NCBI GenBank assembly: GCA_963836015.1
Contig: CAWIIF010000008.1
Span: 124,001-188,000 of the forward strand
Direction of reading: 5' to 3'
DNA: 64,000 nucleotides
Source of the DNA: CAWCDJ01 sp963836015
Lineage (GTDB): Bacteria > Acidobacteriota > Terriglobia > Bryobacterales > Bryobacteraceae
Shown here: positions 49,440-58,051 of the stretch, one piece after another
Layout of the letters: each line of letters begins with the position of its first letter
How positions within the stretch are numbered: position 1 is the first letter of the stretch
Translations under genes and position numbers: made by a program
The notes under the pieces: generated by a model
Told to the model about the DNA's origin: nothing
What the model saw: only the letters and a program-made list of their open reading frames with translations
The model's database searches: none

Positions 49440-50981
49440 ATGTCAATGGCGCCTTCACATCTCGCGGCCTCCATTACGCTTTGCACGCAACCGCACCAAT
49501 CCATCGCGGTTGTGGCGCCCTCGACAGGCGCCCTGCTGGGAGAGATTCCGGCGGGCTGCGAAGCGGATGTGGAATTAGCGGTGAACCGTGCCCGGGCGGC
49601 TCAGGAGGCCTGGTCCGAGCGCCCGTTCCGAGACCGCTCCCGTATCTTCTTGAACTTTCACGACCTGCTCCTCGATCGCCAGAAGGAAGTGTTGGATCTA
49701 ATCCAATTGGAGACCGGCAAGGCCCGCCGCTATGCCTTCGAGGAGGTTCTCGACACCGCCGTGGTGTCCCGGTACTACGCGCTCCACGCCGCGGCGCTGC
49801 TGCGGCCGAGGCGCCGCCGGGGGGCTCTACCGCTGCTTACCCGGACGTGGGAATTCCGCACGCCGGTCGGAGTGGTGGGGTTCTTCGTCCCCTGGAACTA
49901 TCCCCTGAACCTGGCGATTACCGACGCGGTTCCAGCGCTGATGGCCGGCAATACGGGCGTCCTGAAGCCCGATCCTCAAACCAGTTTCACGGCCCTCTGG
50001 GCGGTGGAACTGCTGCGCGAGGCAGGGCTGCCGCCGGATGTCCTTCCGGTGGTCACCGGCGAAGGTCCGGTCATCGGGCCGGCTCTGGTCGATCGCGTCG
50101 ATTACGTGATGTTCACCGGCAGCGTGCGGACCGGGAGGATCGTCGGCAGCCGCGCCGCGGAACGCCTGATCGGGTGTTCGCTCGAGCTGGGCGGCAAAAA
50201 TCCGATGATTGTGCTGGAAGATGCCGACCTGGAGGCGGCCGTGGATGGCGCCGTGAACGGCTGTTTCGTCGGCGCCGGACAGGTATGCATATCCATCGAG
50301 CGGATTTACGTGCACGAGTCCCTATTCGATGCGTTCGTACGCCGTTTCGCGGAACGTACGAAGTCGCTGCGGCTGGGCTCGGCGATGGACTACTCCGTGG
50401 ACGTTGGGTCGCTCGCTTCCGTGCGCCAGCTCGAAGCCGTGGAGCAGCACGTGCGCGATGCCCTGGAGAAGGGCGCAACACTGGCCGCCGGCGGAAGCCG
50501 CCGTCCGGACCTGGGGCCGCTCTTCTATGAACCGACAATCCTCACGAACGTGCGAGAGGGCATGCGGCTTTATGCCGAAGAAACCTTCGGACCGGTGGTC
50601 TCGGTTTATCCGTTCCGCGCCGCGGAGGCGGCCATCGAGTGCGCTAATGCCTCGCATTACGGTCTGAGCGCCAGCATCTGGACGCGCAGCCACCGAAGGG
50701 GTATGCAAATGGCGCGCCGGATCCGCAGCGGAAGCGTCAACCTGAATGAAGCGTATGCCGCAGCCTGGGGATCGGTCGATTCACCCATCGGCGGCATGAA
50801 AGATTCCGGCATACACCCGCGGCACGGCGCGGAGGGTATCCTGAAATTCACCGAGCCGCAGACCGTGGCGGCCCAACGGTGGCTGCCGGTCGGTCCGGCG
50901 CGGGGCGTCCGCCCGGAGGTTCACGCACGCTGGATGACGCGACTGCTGAAGATCGTGCGCCGGACTCGTATCCTCGGCTGA
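49440..50981 (+). CDS. Aldehyde dehydrogenase (succinate-semialdehyde-dehydrogenase-like)
   Basis: 513 residues. Standard NAD(P)-dependent aldehyde dehydrogenase features: GVVGFFVPWNYPLNLAITD (oxyanion Asn), GVLKPDPQTSFTAL (cofactor Lys), MFTGSVRTGRIVG, catalytic Glu in LELGGKNP and catalytic Cys in GAGQVCISIERI, then EETFGPVVSVYPF. The closest pattern is the GabD2/Rv1731-type succinate-semialdehyde dehydrogenase, though a fatty-aldehyde substrate is also possible given the divergent WS/DGAT. A C-terminal 40-residue basic extension (GPARGVRPEVHARWMTRLLK) could bind membranes. Confidence 0.92.
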   Translation: MSMAPSHLAASITLCTQPHQSIAVVAPSTGALLGEIPAGCEADVELAVNRARAAQEAWSERPFRDRSRIFLNFHDLLLDRQKEVLDLIQLETGKARRYAFEEVLDTAVVSRYYALHAAALLRPRRRRGALPLLTRTWEFRTPVGVVGFFVPWNYPLNLAITDAVPALMAGNTGVLKPDPQTSFTALWAVELLREAGLPPDVLPVVTGEGPVIGPALVDRVDYVMFTGSVRTGRIVGSRAAERLIGCSLELGGKNPMIVLEDADLEAAVDGAVNGCFVGAGQVCISIERIYVHESLFDAFVRRFAERTKSLRLGSAMDYSVDVGSLASVRQLEAVEQHVRDALEKGATLAAGGSRRPDLGPLFYEPTILTNVREGMRLYAEETFGPVVSVYPFRAAEAAIECANASHYGLSASIWTRSHRRGMQMARRIRSGSVNLNEAYAAAWGSVDSPIGGMKDSGIHPRHGAEGILKFTEPQTVAAQRWLPVGPARGVRPEVHARWMTRLLKIVRRTRILG

Positions 50982-50987
50982 CAGCCA

Positions 50988-52616
50988 TCAATCGTGCGGC
51001 TCGCTGACCTTCGCCGAATGCAGGATCCGCCGGACCTTCTTGGGCGAGATGGAAAGCTTGGCCGCCACCCGCGAGATCTTACGTCCTTCCCGTTCCCACA
51101 CCTTAGGGATCACGATGCGGGCGAATTCCTCCTCTACCTGCTGGAAGGACTGATTCTCCACAATCCCGGCGCTCCAGGCGCGGAGCAGCGCATCGACCGG
51201 GTGCGCCCGCAGCACCCGCGCCTTGAGCGTCTCCAGGTCGTCCCACACGTAATAGCCTTCCGAACTCTCGGGCTGCATCAGGGCGACGGCTTCCTCCGCG
51301 GCCCGCCGCGCGGCGTCCAGATCGGGCGAGGGCCCTGCCGCCAATGTAAGACCGAGCGCGATGTGGGCCCGTGCCAGCAGACCCCGGTTTTGCGTGTGTC
51401 CGGCGAAGCTCACGGCCTCGCGGGCGTAAGCTTCGGAAGCTTCACGATGCACCGAAGGATCGCCTACCTGTTCTTCCGCCGCGGTGTTTTCGACGATGGA
51501 CTGCAGCGTACGGGCGCGCGCCATGACGATATAGTCGGACTTCTCCTCCCCGTGGGAAAAAGCCTCGGCCGCCTCCGACATAGCGCCGTCGAGATCTCCC
51601 GCATCCAGGTGCAGCAAGCCGCGATTGATGTGGACGCCGGCGATTCCGCGGTGGTTCTGGTGGGCGGTGTCGATCGACATGGCCTCTTCGAGATGAGCGC
51701 GCGCCTCGGCACGGATCTGCTCGATGTGCAGACGCTGTTTGCGGATCCGGTCCGGGGCCGGCGCGGCATCGTCGCGCGCGGAACGGTGGGCGGCGGTGGC
51801 CCGGTCGAGCTCCTTCTGGCCGTTCAAGGCCAGCAGGCGCTTGACGAATGCAAGGTTTGAGAGGGCGCGCGCAAGCTGCAGATCGCTCCGGTTGCCCAAG
51901 CGGTATTCGGCGATGGCCTTCTCGAAATATTCGACGGCCTTATCGAATTTCCCGCGGCGCTGGGCGATGCGTCCGTAGGCCGATTGGATATTGCCGCGGC
52001 TGACGAAGTCGTCGGTGGCGCCTAGTGCCTCGTCGGCGCCCCGCAGCAGCATCGTGGCTTCCTGCAGCCTTCCTTTCTGGAAGGCCAGCCAGCTTCGCGT
52101 GGCTTGCATGAGGGCCGCCATCTGGGAATAACCGCAGGCCAGCGCGAACGCCTCGCCCTGCTCGGTGTACTTCAAGGCATCGTCATAACGGCCGGTCTTA
52201 CGCAGGCAGCGGGCAGTCCAGAAGTTGGCGATCGCCGAAAGCTCCGGGTCTCCAGCTTCTTCTTCGAGAGATTGCACCAGCCGGAAATGGCCCACGGCGC
52301 GGTCGAAGTCCTCGTGCGACATGGCCAGCGCGCCTTCCGCCATGCGGATATGCAAGTAGTCGAGAAGGGGCAGAGCCGCCCGGCCGGTCTGCGAAAATCG
52401 GGCCAACAGGCTCTCGAGCAGCGCGTAGCCTTCAAAGCCCGCATCTACCCATTGCGCGATCAGCCCGGTCAGCACGCCGCAGCCAGGACCCGGCCGGAGG
52501 TGCTCGATCATCGACCGGGACTGCTCGAGGATTTGAATGCCCTGCCCGATCCGGCGGTGCCCCAGATCCTCCCGCAAGCGCACTACCAGCGCCGCGGGCT
52601 CCACTTGGGGACCCAT
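50988..52616 (-). CDS. TPR-repeat protein with C-terminal helix-turn-helix
   Basis: 542 residues from ATG 52616. The body is made of tandem tetratricopeptide-like repeats (for example RYDDALKYTEQGEAFALACG, KFDKAVEYFEKAIAEYRLGN, DLDGAMSEAAEAFSHGEE). The last 45 residues form a probable helix-turn-helix of the Fis type (KVWEREGRKISRVAAKLSI then SPKKVRRILHSAKV). The combination suggests a ligand- or protein-sensing regulator that binds DNA through its C terminus. It follows malate synthase 2 by 55 bp on the same strand, so it may control the glyoxylate genes. ATG 52646 ten codons earlier is also possible; a weak CATACT lies six bases before 52616. Confidence 0.8.
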   Translation of the reverse strand: MGPQVEPAALVVRLREDLGHRRIGQGIQILEQSRSMIEHLRPGPGCGVLTGLIAQWVDAGFEGYALLESLLARFSQTGRAALPLLDYLHIRMAEGALAMSHEDFDRAVGHFRLVQSLEEEAGDPELSAIANFWTARCLRKTGRYDDALKYTEQGEAFALACGYSQMAALMQATRSWLAFQKGRLQEATMLLRGADEALGATDDFVSRGNIQSAYGRIAQRRGKFDKAVEYFEKAIAEYRLGNRSDLQLARALSNLAFVKRLLALNGQKELDRATAAHRSARDDAAPAPDRIRKQRLHIEQIRAEARAHLEEAMSIDTAHQNHRGIAGVHINRGLLHLDAGDLDGAMSEAAEAFSHGEEKSDYIVMARARTLQSIVENTAAEEQVGDPSVHREASEAYAREAVSFAGHTQNRGLLARAHIALGLTLAAGPSPDLDAARRAAEEAVALMQPESSEGYYVWDDLETLKARVLRAHPVDALLRAWSAGIVENQSFQQVEEEFARIVIPKVWEREGRKISRVAAKLSISPKKVRRILHSAKVSEPHD

Positions 52617-52671
52617 GACCGCAGTATGGCGCGTTGACGAGTGCATGTCCAGGGGGAAACGGCGGCTCCCG

Positions 52672-54246
52672 TCAACTCAGGTGATCGTACGCGCGAAGCG
52701 TGAGAAATTCCGCCAGATCTGTATCGAAAATCATCTCCTCGTAGAGCGCGGCGGCGGTTTCGAGCCTCGATTCGGGCAGCTCGGTACGAAGCCTGGTCAC
52801 CTGTCTCTTCATCGCCTCGCGGACCAGGGAAGGGGTAACTACCCGCCCATCGTCGAGTGAAGCTCCGTGTCGCAGCCACTGCCAGACCTGGGTGCGGCAG
52901 ATCTCCGAGGTCGCCGCGTCTTCCATCAGGTTGTAGATCGGTACGCAGCCGTTTCCGCCCAGCCACGCTGCCAGGTATTGCAGCCCGACGTCCAGGTTGA
53001 TCGCCAGGCCGGCCTCGGTGATCGGCCCCTGAGGCGTGGACAGCAGATCCGCGGCGCCGGCAGTCGTGGACGTCAGCCGGTCCAGTTGGTTGGGACCCGG
53101 CATGTAGGTGTCGAAGATGTGTTCCGCCACGGGAACCAGGCCCGGATGCGCCACCCAGGTGCCATCGTGGCCGGCCCAGACTTCACGCAGTTTGTCGTCC
53201 CTAACGCGGTTCAGGGCCGCGCTGTTGGCCTCCGGATTGTTCTTGATGGGAATCTGCGCCGCCATTCCGCCCATGGCGTGGATGCCGCGCCGGTGACAGG
53301 TGGCGATCAACAGGTCGACATAGGAAGAGAGAAAATGAGTGGTCATGGTCACTCTCGACCGATCCGGCAGAACGCAGTTGGGACGCTTGCTGAATTTCTT
53401 GATGTAGCTGAAGATGTAATCCCACCGACCGCAATTCAACCCGGCCGAGTGCTCGCGCAGCTCCCACAGGATCTCGTCCATCTCAAAGGCTGCCAGGATG
53501 GTCTCGATCAGTACCGTGGCGCGGATGGTTCCCCTCGCGATGCCCAGTGCATCCTGTGCCGCCACGAACACATCGTTCCACAGGCGCGCCTCCTCGCGGC
53601 CCTCCAGCTTCGGAAGGTAGAAGTACGGTCCCGTGCCGTTCTGGATCAGGGTCCGCGCATTGTGAAAGAAGAACAGGCCGAAGTCGAAAAGCGAGGCCGA
53701 GATCGGTTCGCCGTCGATCAGAAAGTGCTTCTCCACCAGGTGCCAGCCGCGGGGCCGTACCATCAGGGTCGCAGGCGCTTCGCACACCTCGTAGTGCTTG
53801 CCTTCGGGGCTGTTGTAGGTGATCGCACCGTTCACGGCTTCGCGCAGGTTGGCTTGGCCCTCGAGTATGTTTTGCCACGTGGGCGAGTTGGAATCCTCGA
53901 AATCGGCCATGAAGACGCTGGCGCCGGAGTTCAAGGCGTTGATGATCATCTTGCGCTCGGTGGGGCCTGTGATCTCAACCCGGCGATTTTGAAGATCGGC
54001 CGGCGGCTCGGCGGTCTTCCAGTGGGCTTTGCGGATCTCCGCAGTCTCTGCCGGGAAATCCGGCAGTTCCCCCGCGTCGAGGCGCTGCTGCCGGACGCGC
54101 CTCGCTTCTAATATCCGGCGGCGCCGCGGCTCGAACCTGCCGGACAGTTTCACCAGAAAGCGGATGGCCTCGGGTGTGAGAATACGTTCCTCCGCTCCGA
54201 CAATTGGACCTTCGATTCGTACGGGGTCGGTCTGTGTAGCAATCAC
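52672..54246 (-). CDS. aceB: Malate synthase A, copy 2
   Basis: 524 residues from GTG 54246, with GGGAG nine bases upstream. It carries the same signatures as copy 1: REHSAGLNCGRWDYIFSY, RPRGWHLVEKH and TEAGLAINLDVGLQYLAAWL. It differs from copy 1 mainly in the first 60 residues and the C-terminal 80. It is divergent from isocitrate lyase across a 168-bp region, so this is the likely working glyoxylate-shunt pair. The frame is open further upstream but that part has no malate synthase similarity and crosses the isocitrate lyase gene. Confidence 0.95.
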   Translation of the reverse strand: MIATQTDPVRIEGPIVGAEERILTPEAIRFLVKLSGRFEPRRRRILEARRVRQQRLDAGELPDFPAETAEIRKAHWKTAEPPADLQNRRVEITGPTERKMIINALNSGASVFMADFEDSNSPTWQNILEGQANLREAVNGAITYNSPEGKHYEVCEAPATLMVRPRGWHLVEKHFLIDGEPISASLFDFGLFFFHNARTLIQNGTGPYFYLPKLEGREEARLWNDVFVAAQDALGIARGTIRATVLIETILAAFEMDEILWELREHSAGLNCGRWDYIFSYIKKFSKRPNCVLPDRSRVTMTTHFLSSYVDLLIATCHRRGIHAMGGMAAQIPIKNNPEANSAALNRVRDDKLREVWAGHDGTWVAHPGLVPVAEHIFDTYMPGPNQLDRLTSTTAGAADLLSTPQGPITEAGLAINLDVGLQYLAAWLGGNGCVPIYNLMEDAATSEICRTQVWQWLRHGASLDDGRVVTPSLVREAMKRQVTRLRTELPESRLETAAALYEEMIFDTDLAEFLTLRAYDHLS

Positions 54247-54414
54247 GGAAAAGCTCCCTTCCTGCCGGCGATCGTAGCGCACCCGGACTGCTCGCGCCTC
54301 TTCGCCCGCCCGATCCGGACCAGTCGCCCGTTCGGTGCCGATAGATTTGCGGAAAGCGCCGGGAAGCGGTTGACTGGTCGTAGTGGCTGCCACTTGCACG
54401 GAGGAGGGAAGAAT
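54247..54414. promoter_or_regulatory. Divergent regulatory region of malate synthase 2 and isocitrate lyase
   Basis: 168 bp between the two divergent starts, the natural site for shared control of the glyoxylate shunt. Both genes have Shine-Dalgarno sites (GGGAG and GGAGGG). I did not find a convincing operator by eye; the nearby TPR-HTH protein is a candidate regulator. Confidence 0.5.
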
Positions 54415-55713
54415 ATGACGAACAACGCTCGTTGGCACGGAATCGTACGGCCTTACAGCCCGGAAGAGGTAGAGCGGCTGCGGCCCTCGGTTCAGATCGA
54501 GCACACGCTCGCCCGGCTCGGGGCGGAACGCCTCTGGAACCTCCTTCACGGTAAGGAGCCTGTGCGAAGCTTGGGTGCCCTGACGGGGAACCAGGCCGTG
54601 CAGCAGGTCCAGGCCGGACTTCAGGCGATCTACGTGAGCGGCTGGCAGGTGGCGGGCGACGCCAACCTGGCCGGCCAGATGTATCCCGATCAGAGCCTGT
54701 ATCCCTCCAACAGCGTGCCCGTGCTGGTGCGCGCCATCAACAGTGCCCTGCTGCGCGCCGACCAGGTGACTCGTATGGAGGGGACGCCCCATCCGTACTG
54801 GCTGGCGCCCATCGTGGCCGATGCCGAGGCGGGATTCGGAGGCCCGCTCAATGCGTTCGAATTGATGAAGGCCATGATCGAGGCCGGCGCCGCTGCCGTG
54901 CACTTCGAAGACCAGCTATCGTCCGCCAAAAAATGCGGACACCTGGGAGGCAAGGTGGTGGTGCCGGTCCGCGAGTTTATCCAGAAGCTGGTGGCGGCGC
55001 GCCTCGCGGCGGACGTTCTTGGCGTTCCGGCGCTCCTGATTGCCCGGACCGACGCGGATTCGGCACGCCTCCTGCTGAGCGATGCCGACCCGCGGGACGA
55101 GCCGTTCCTCGAGGGCGGAAAGACGGAAGATGGTTTCTTCCACTACCGGGGCGGGTTGGACGCTGCGATCGCGCGCGGTCTGGCTTACGCTCCGTACGCC
55201 GACCTGATCTGGTGCGAGACGTCGGAGCCGGATTTCGAGCACGCGCGGCGCTTTGCCGAGGCGATCCACGCCCACTACCCCGGAAAGTTGCTGGCCTACA
55301 ACTGCTCGCCATCCTTCCACTGGAAGAGAATGCTGACCGATGCCGAGATCGCGAATTTCCAGTCGCGCCTCGCGGGATTGGGCTATCGTTTCCAGTTCGT
55401 CACCCTGGCCGGATTCCATTCCCTGAACGCCGGGATGTTCGAACTGGCACGGGATTATGCCCGCAGCGGTATGACGGCGTACGCGCGGCTGCAAGAGCGG
55501 GAGTTCGCCCTGGCGGCCAGCGACGGATACTCCGCCATCCGGCACCAGAAGTTCGTCGGGACGGGTTACTTCGACGCCGTGCAGATGACCATCGCCGGAG
55601 GCCGCGCTGCCACTACGGCTCTCGAAGGTTCGACCGAGCGGGCGCAGTTCGGACAAGCCCTGCCGCAGGCGGCTAGCGGCCCGGTCTCTGCAGGGCAAGG
55701 CGGTCCGCAATAA
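54415..55713 (+). CDS. aceA: Isocitrate lyase
   Basis: 432 residues, the usual length of the shorter bacterial enzyme. The catalytic signature is SSAKKCGHLGGKVVVP with the active-site Cys174 in KKCGH. Other family stretches are WQVAGDANLAGQMYPDQSLY, then ADAEAGFGGPLNAFELMKA, IARTDADSARLL and NCSPSFHWK. It splits isocitrate to succinate and glyoxylate for growth on acetate or fatty acids. ATG 54415 has GGAGGG eight bases before it. Its last 41 bp overlap the convergent esterase gene. Confidence 0.97.
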   Translation: MTNNARWHGIVRPYSPEEVERLRPSVQIEHTLARLGAERLWNLLHGKEPVRSLGALTGNQAVQQVQAGLQAIYVSGWQVAGDANLAGQMYPDQSLYPSNSVPVLVRAINSALLRADQVTRMEGTPHPYWLAPIVADAEAGFGGPLNAFELMKAMIEAGAAAVHFEDQLSSAKKCGHLGGKVVVPVREFIQKLVAARLAADVLGVPALLIARTDADSARLLLSDADPRDEPFLEGGKTEDGFFHYRGGLDAAIARGLAYAPYADLIWCETSEPDFEHARRFAEAIHAHYPGKLLAYNCSPSFHWKRMLTDAEIANFQSRLAGLGYRFQFVTLAGFHSLNAGMFELARDYARSGMTAYARLQEREFALAASDGYSAIRHQKFVGTGYFDAVQMTIAGGRAATTALEGSTERAQFGQALPQAASGPVSAGQGGPQ

Positions 55714-56455
55714 TTCCGTAAGCTACCGGGTTGAACGCCAGGCCGATGTGCGTGCCGCTCACGGCAAAATCCTTAGCCGGATCTTCGGTGATGCAGTAGC
55801 GCCAGTCGACGAAGCCGTCCATCCGCGTATAGATGGCCGTTTCCGTCACGGATTCGGGAAAATCACGGCGCAGCGAGCTGAGGAACGAGCACGTGCACTG
55901 GCCGGTATAACAGTTGGGCAGGACCGAGTTGCCCTGTGTCAGCAGGATCCGCTTTCGAACCGCTTCAACGGCCTGTTTCACCCTGGGGTGAAGCACCGTG
56001 CCGCGGAAGGGTGCGCCGAGTGTGATCACCGAAGCCACCTGAGACGGCTCGTCGGCAGCCACCGACCGGGCGAGCAGGCCGCCCAGACTGTGGCCGAGCA
56101 GGTGAATCCTACGGCCGGTCTCGCGGCGAGCTCGTTCGATCGTTTGGTTCAAGCGGCTGCGGATCAAGAGGTTCGGACACTCGGCGTTCAGCCCGATACC
56201 GGAGTAGTAGGGGCGGTACCCGATGCGCCGCAGCCAGGCGTACATTTCCACGAGGTAGATGTCGCTGCCGAGGAATCCGGGAATGATGACTACCCCGGAA
56301 TCGTCTCCATGCGGCACGCCGATTCCATAGTAGACAGGAGCCGCATGTAGCAGCAGCACTTCGATGCCGAAGAGTGCCTCCTGCCAGAATGGAAGTTCAG
56401 TGCCTACAGAATCCTTCGGCAACTGACGACCCCTTCTATCCACCGATCCCCTCAT
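55673..56455 (-). CDS. Alpha/beta-hydrolase esterase/lipase
   Basis: 260 residues. Nucleophile elbow GHSLGG in RRIHLLGHSLGGLLARSVA, with a preceding oxyanion stretch GVVIIPGFLGSD. The catalytic Asp and His are likely in TRMDGFVDWR and SGTHIGLAFN. The set CYTGQCTCSFLSSL holds three cysteines that could form a disulfide. It resembles lipases/esterases that act on fatty-acyl esters, which suits its place among lipid-storage genes. The start is uncertain: ATG 56455 lacks a ribosome-binding site and the conserved part begins near residue 25. Confidence 0.82.
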   Translation of the reverse strand: MRGSVDRRGRQLPKDSVGTELPFWQEALFGIEVLLLHAAPVYYGIGVPHGDDSGVVIIPGFLGSDIYLVEMYAWLRRIGYRPYYSGIGLNAECPNLLIRSRLNQTIERARRETGRRIHLLGHSLGGLLARSVAADEPSQVASVITLGAPFRGTVLHPRVKQAVEAVRKRILLTQGNSVLPNCYTGQCTCSFLSSLRRDFPESVTETAIYTRMDGFVDWRYCITEDPAKDFAVSGTHIGLAFNPVAYGIIADRLALQRPGR

Positions 56456-56529
56456 CAAAATGGCGCACTAACAACTTACTGCATTTTCTCCAAGACGAGG
56501 GAATCTGTCCATGTGGGGTTTCCCCACAC

Positions 56530-57462
56530 TTAAGCGGTTACCGGCACGGCGGCCCGGGCGGACCGCTTGTGCGGCCGGGCCTTGGGCTTCGGAGCCGGAT
56601 GATGCTCTGCCGCCATCTTGGCGGCCGGCTTGGACATCACTTCGAGGAGCGCTTTCTGGGCGGCCACAAAGCTGCCGACGGTCTGGCGGGTCAGATCGCT
56701 CAGCGTGAGCGGCGGAAAGGGATTCATCACTTCCACGGTCTTTCGCACCACTTTCGCGTTGACCGCCATCTGCTGCGTGGCGATATCGAGCAGCTTCTTC
56801 TGGGCATCGATGAACGCCTCGACCGCTTCACGGGCCAGGGTCGCGATCTCGGCATTCTTCGCGTGGGAAGTGGTCTTGCCGTTCTTGGCGCCGGTAGCTC
56901 GGGCGGTCTCCTCGGCTACCACGTCGAGGAACTTCTTCTGGCTTCGTACGAAGGTCTCCATGGCCTCACGGGCCAGTTCGGCCAGGGGCTTGCCGTCAAA
57001 CGGCCGGCCGTCCTTGACCGCCTCGATCCAGGCGTCGGTCTGTTTGGACGCGATCGTCAAAAAGTGCTGCTGCATGTCGATAAACGTGTCGATCCCGCGG
57101 CCGAGCAGGTCCGTGATGGCGGCAAGCGGCGCCACGCCCGCGGCCCGCTCCTGAACGCCGCCCACCAGGATTTCGTTCTGGCGCTGTGCGAGTTGGAGCA
57201 GCACGCGCTGCGCTGCGATGAAGTTCGAGATGCCTTCGCCGGCGATCTCGGTGGCGGCGGCTACCGGGGCCGTACGCGCTGTGGACAGGCGGTCCCGAAC
57301 CGCGTTGAGGGTGTTGGCGTTCTGCCGCATCACCAGGTCCAGCAGAATCCGCTGGGTGGCGAAGAAGCTCTCCGTTCCCTGGCGGACCCATTCCGAAAGC
57401 AGGGACACAGGGGAGGTATCCCGGGCTCGCGCGGCGGGCTCCGGTTTGGCTTTGACTGGCAT
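56530..57462 (-). CDS. Phasin-like protein with six tandem repeats
   Basis: 310 residues. AAGGAG lies six bases before ATG 57462. The body has six repeats of about 46 residues with a core F-x3-Q-x3-L, at Phe33/Gln37, Phe81/Gln85, Phe127/Gln131, Phe171/Gln175, Phe217/Gln221 and Phe265/Gln269 (for example SNFIAAQRVLLQLAQRQNE). Each repeat reads as an amphipathic helix of the phasin kind, which would coat a granule. The last 25 residues are Lys/Arg/Pro-rich (PKPKARPHKRSARAA), like the DNA-binding tails of nucleoid-associated phasins. It is divergent from the PhaR gene, with two PhaR-type sites between or at the starts. Confidence 0.82.
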   Translation of the reverse strand: MPVKAKPEPAARARDTSPVSLLSEWVRQGTESFFATQRILLDLVMRQNANTLNAVRDRLSTARTAPVAAATEIAGEGISNFIAAQRVLLQLAQRQNEILVGGVQERAAGVAPLAAITDLLGRGIDTFIDMQQHFLTIASKQTDAWIEAVKDGRPFDGKPLAELAREAMETFVRSQKKFLDVVAEETARATGAKNGKTTSHAKNAEIATLAREAVEAFIDAQKKLLDIATQQMAVNAKVVRKTVEVMNPFPPLTLSDLTRQTVGSFVAAQKALLEVMSKPAAKMAAEHHPAPKPKARPHKRSARAAVPVTA

Positions 57463-57477
57463 AATCACTCCTTGGAT

Positions 57478-57492
57478 TGCTGCATTGCAGCA
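57478..57492. promoter_or_regulatory. Putative PhaR operator 1 (CTGC-N3-GCAG)
   Basis: TGCTGCATTGCAGCA is a 15-bp perfect odd palindrome containing CTGC-ATT-GCAG (57480-57490), the form of site reported for PhaR of Paracoccus. It lies 16 bp upstream of the phasin-like start. Confidence 0.65.
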
Positions 57493-57546
57493 TCCAATAG
57501 AATAATAGATCTGAAAGTATTTTGTGTCAAGATGGAAGAGGGTGTT

Positions 57547-57557
57547 CTGCAATGCAG
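57547..57557. promoter_or_regulatory. Putative PhaR operator 2 over the phaR start codon
   Basis: CTGC-AAT-GCAG covers the ATG of phaR (57552-57554). It is the exact reverse complement of the 11-base core of operator 1, with centres 67 bp apart. This would permit autorepression of phaR. Confidence 0.6.
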
Positions 57558-58043
57558 CAGGCGACCGTGGTAATCCGGAAGTATCCCAATCGACGGCTAT
57601 ACGACACGTCCGCCGGCCGGTACGTGAACCTGGAGGACGTGGCCGCCCTCATCCGGCAGGGCGCGGACGTCCAGGTGGTGGATGCCCGGACAGGGGAAGA
57701 TCTGACCCGCGTGATCCTGACGCAGATCATCGTCGAAGATGCCAAGGGCCAGCCCACCGGCCTGCCGCTGGAACTGCTCCGGCAGTTGATCATGGTGACC
57801 GACCGGGCCGGGCAGGAATTCATCATGTGGTACCTGAAGTCGGCGTTCGACGCCTACCAGAAGGTACAGGAAACGGTGCAGAGCCGCCTGACGTCGCCTT
57901 TACAGATGGTGCGTGAGTTTTTGACGCCGCAGCCGCCCGATACGGAACTGGAAGAGCTGCGGCGCAGGGTAGCCGAACTGGAAGGCGAAGCCGGGCGCGC
58001 CAAGCCGCGCCGCAAGGCGCGTTCGCAGAGCCGCGACCGTTAG
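57552..58043 (+). CDS. phaR: PhaR/PhbR-type polyhydroxyalkanoate synthesis regulator
   Basis: 163 residues. The N-terminal PHB/PHA accumulation regulator DNA-binding domain is VIRKYPNRRLYDTSAGRYVN followed by LEDVAALIRQGADVQVVDAR and TGEDLTRVILTQIIVE. A second PHB_acc-like segment (LPLELLRQLIMVTDRAGQEF) and a coiled-coil end (TELEELRRRVAELEGEAG) follow, then a basic tail. PhaR represses phasin and PHA genes and is released by binding to PHA granules. ATG 57552 is preceded by GGAAGAGGG; an earlier in-frame start (57522) has no support. Confidence 0.93.
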   Translation: MQQATVVIRKYPNRRLYDTSAGRYVNLEDVAALIRQGADVQVVDARTGEDLTRVILTQIIVEDAKGQPTGLPLELLRQLIMVTDRAGQEFIMWYLKSAFDAYQKVQETVQSRLTSPLQMVREFLTPQPPDTELEELRRRVAELEGEAGRAKPRRKARSQSRDR

Positions 58044-58051
58044 GAAGCGGG

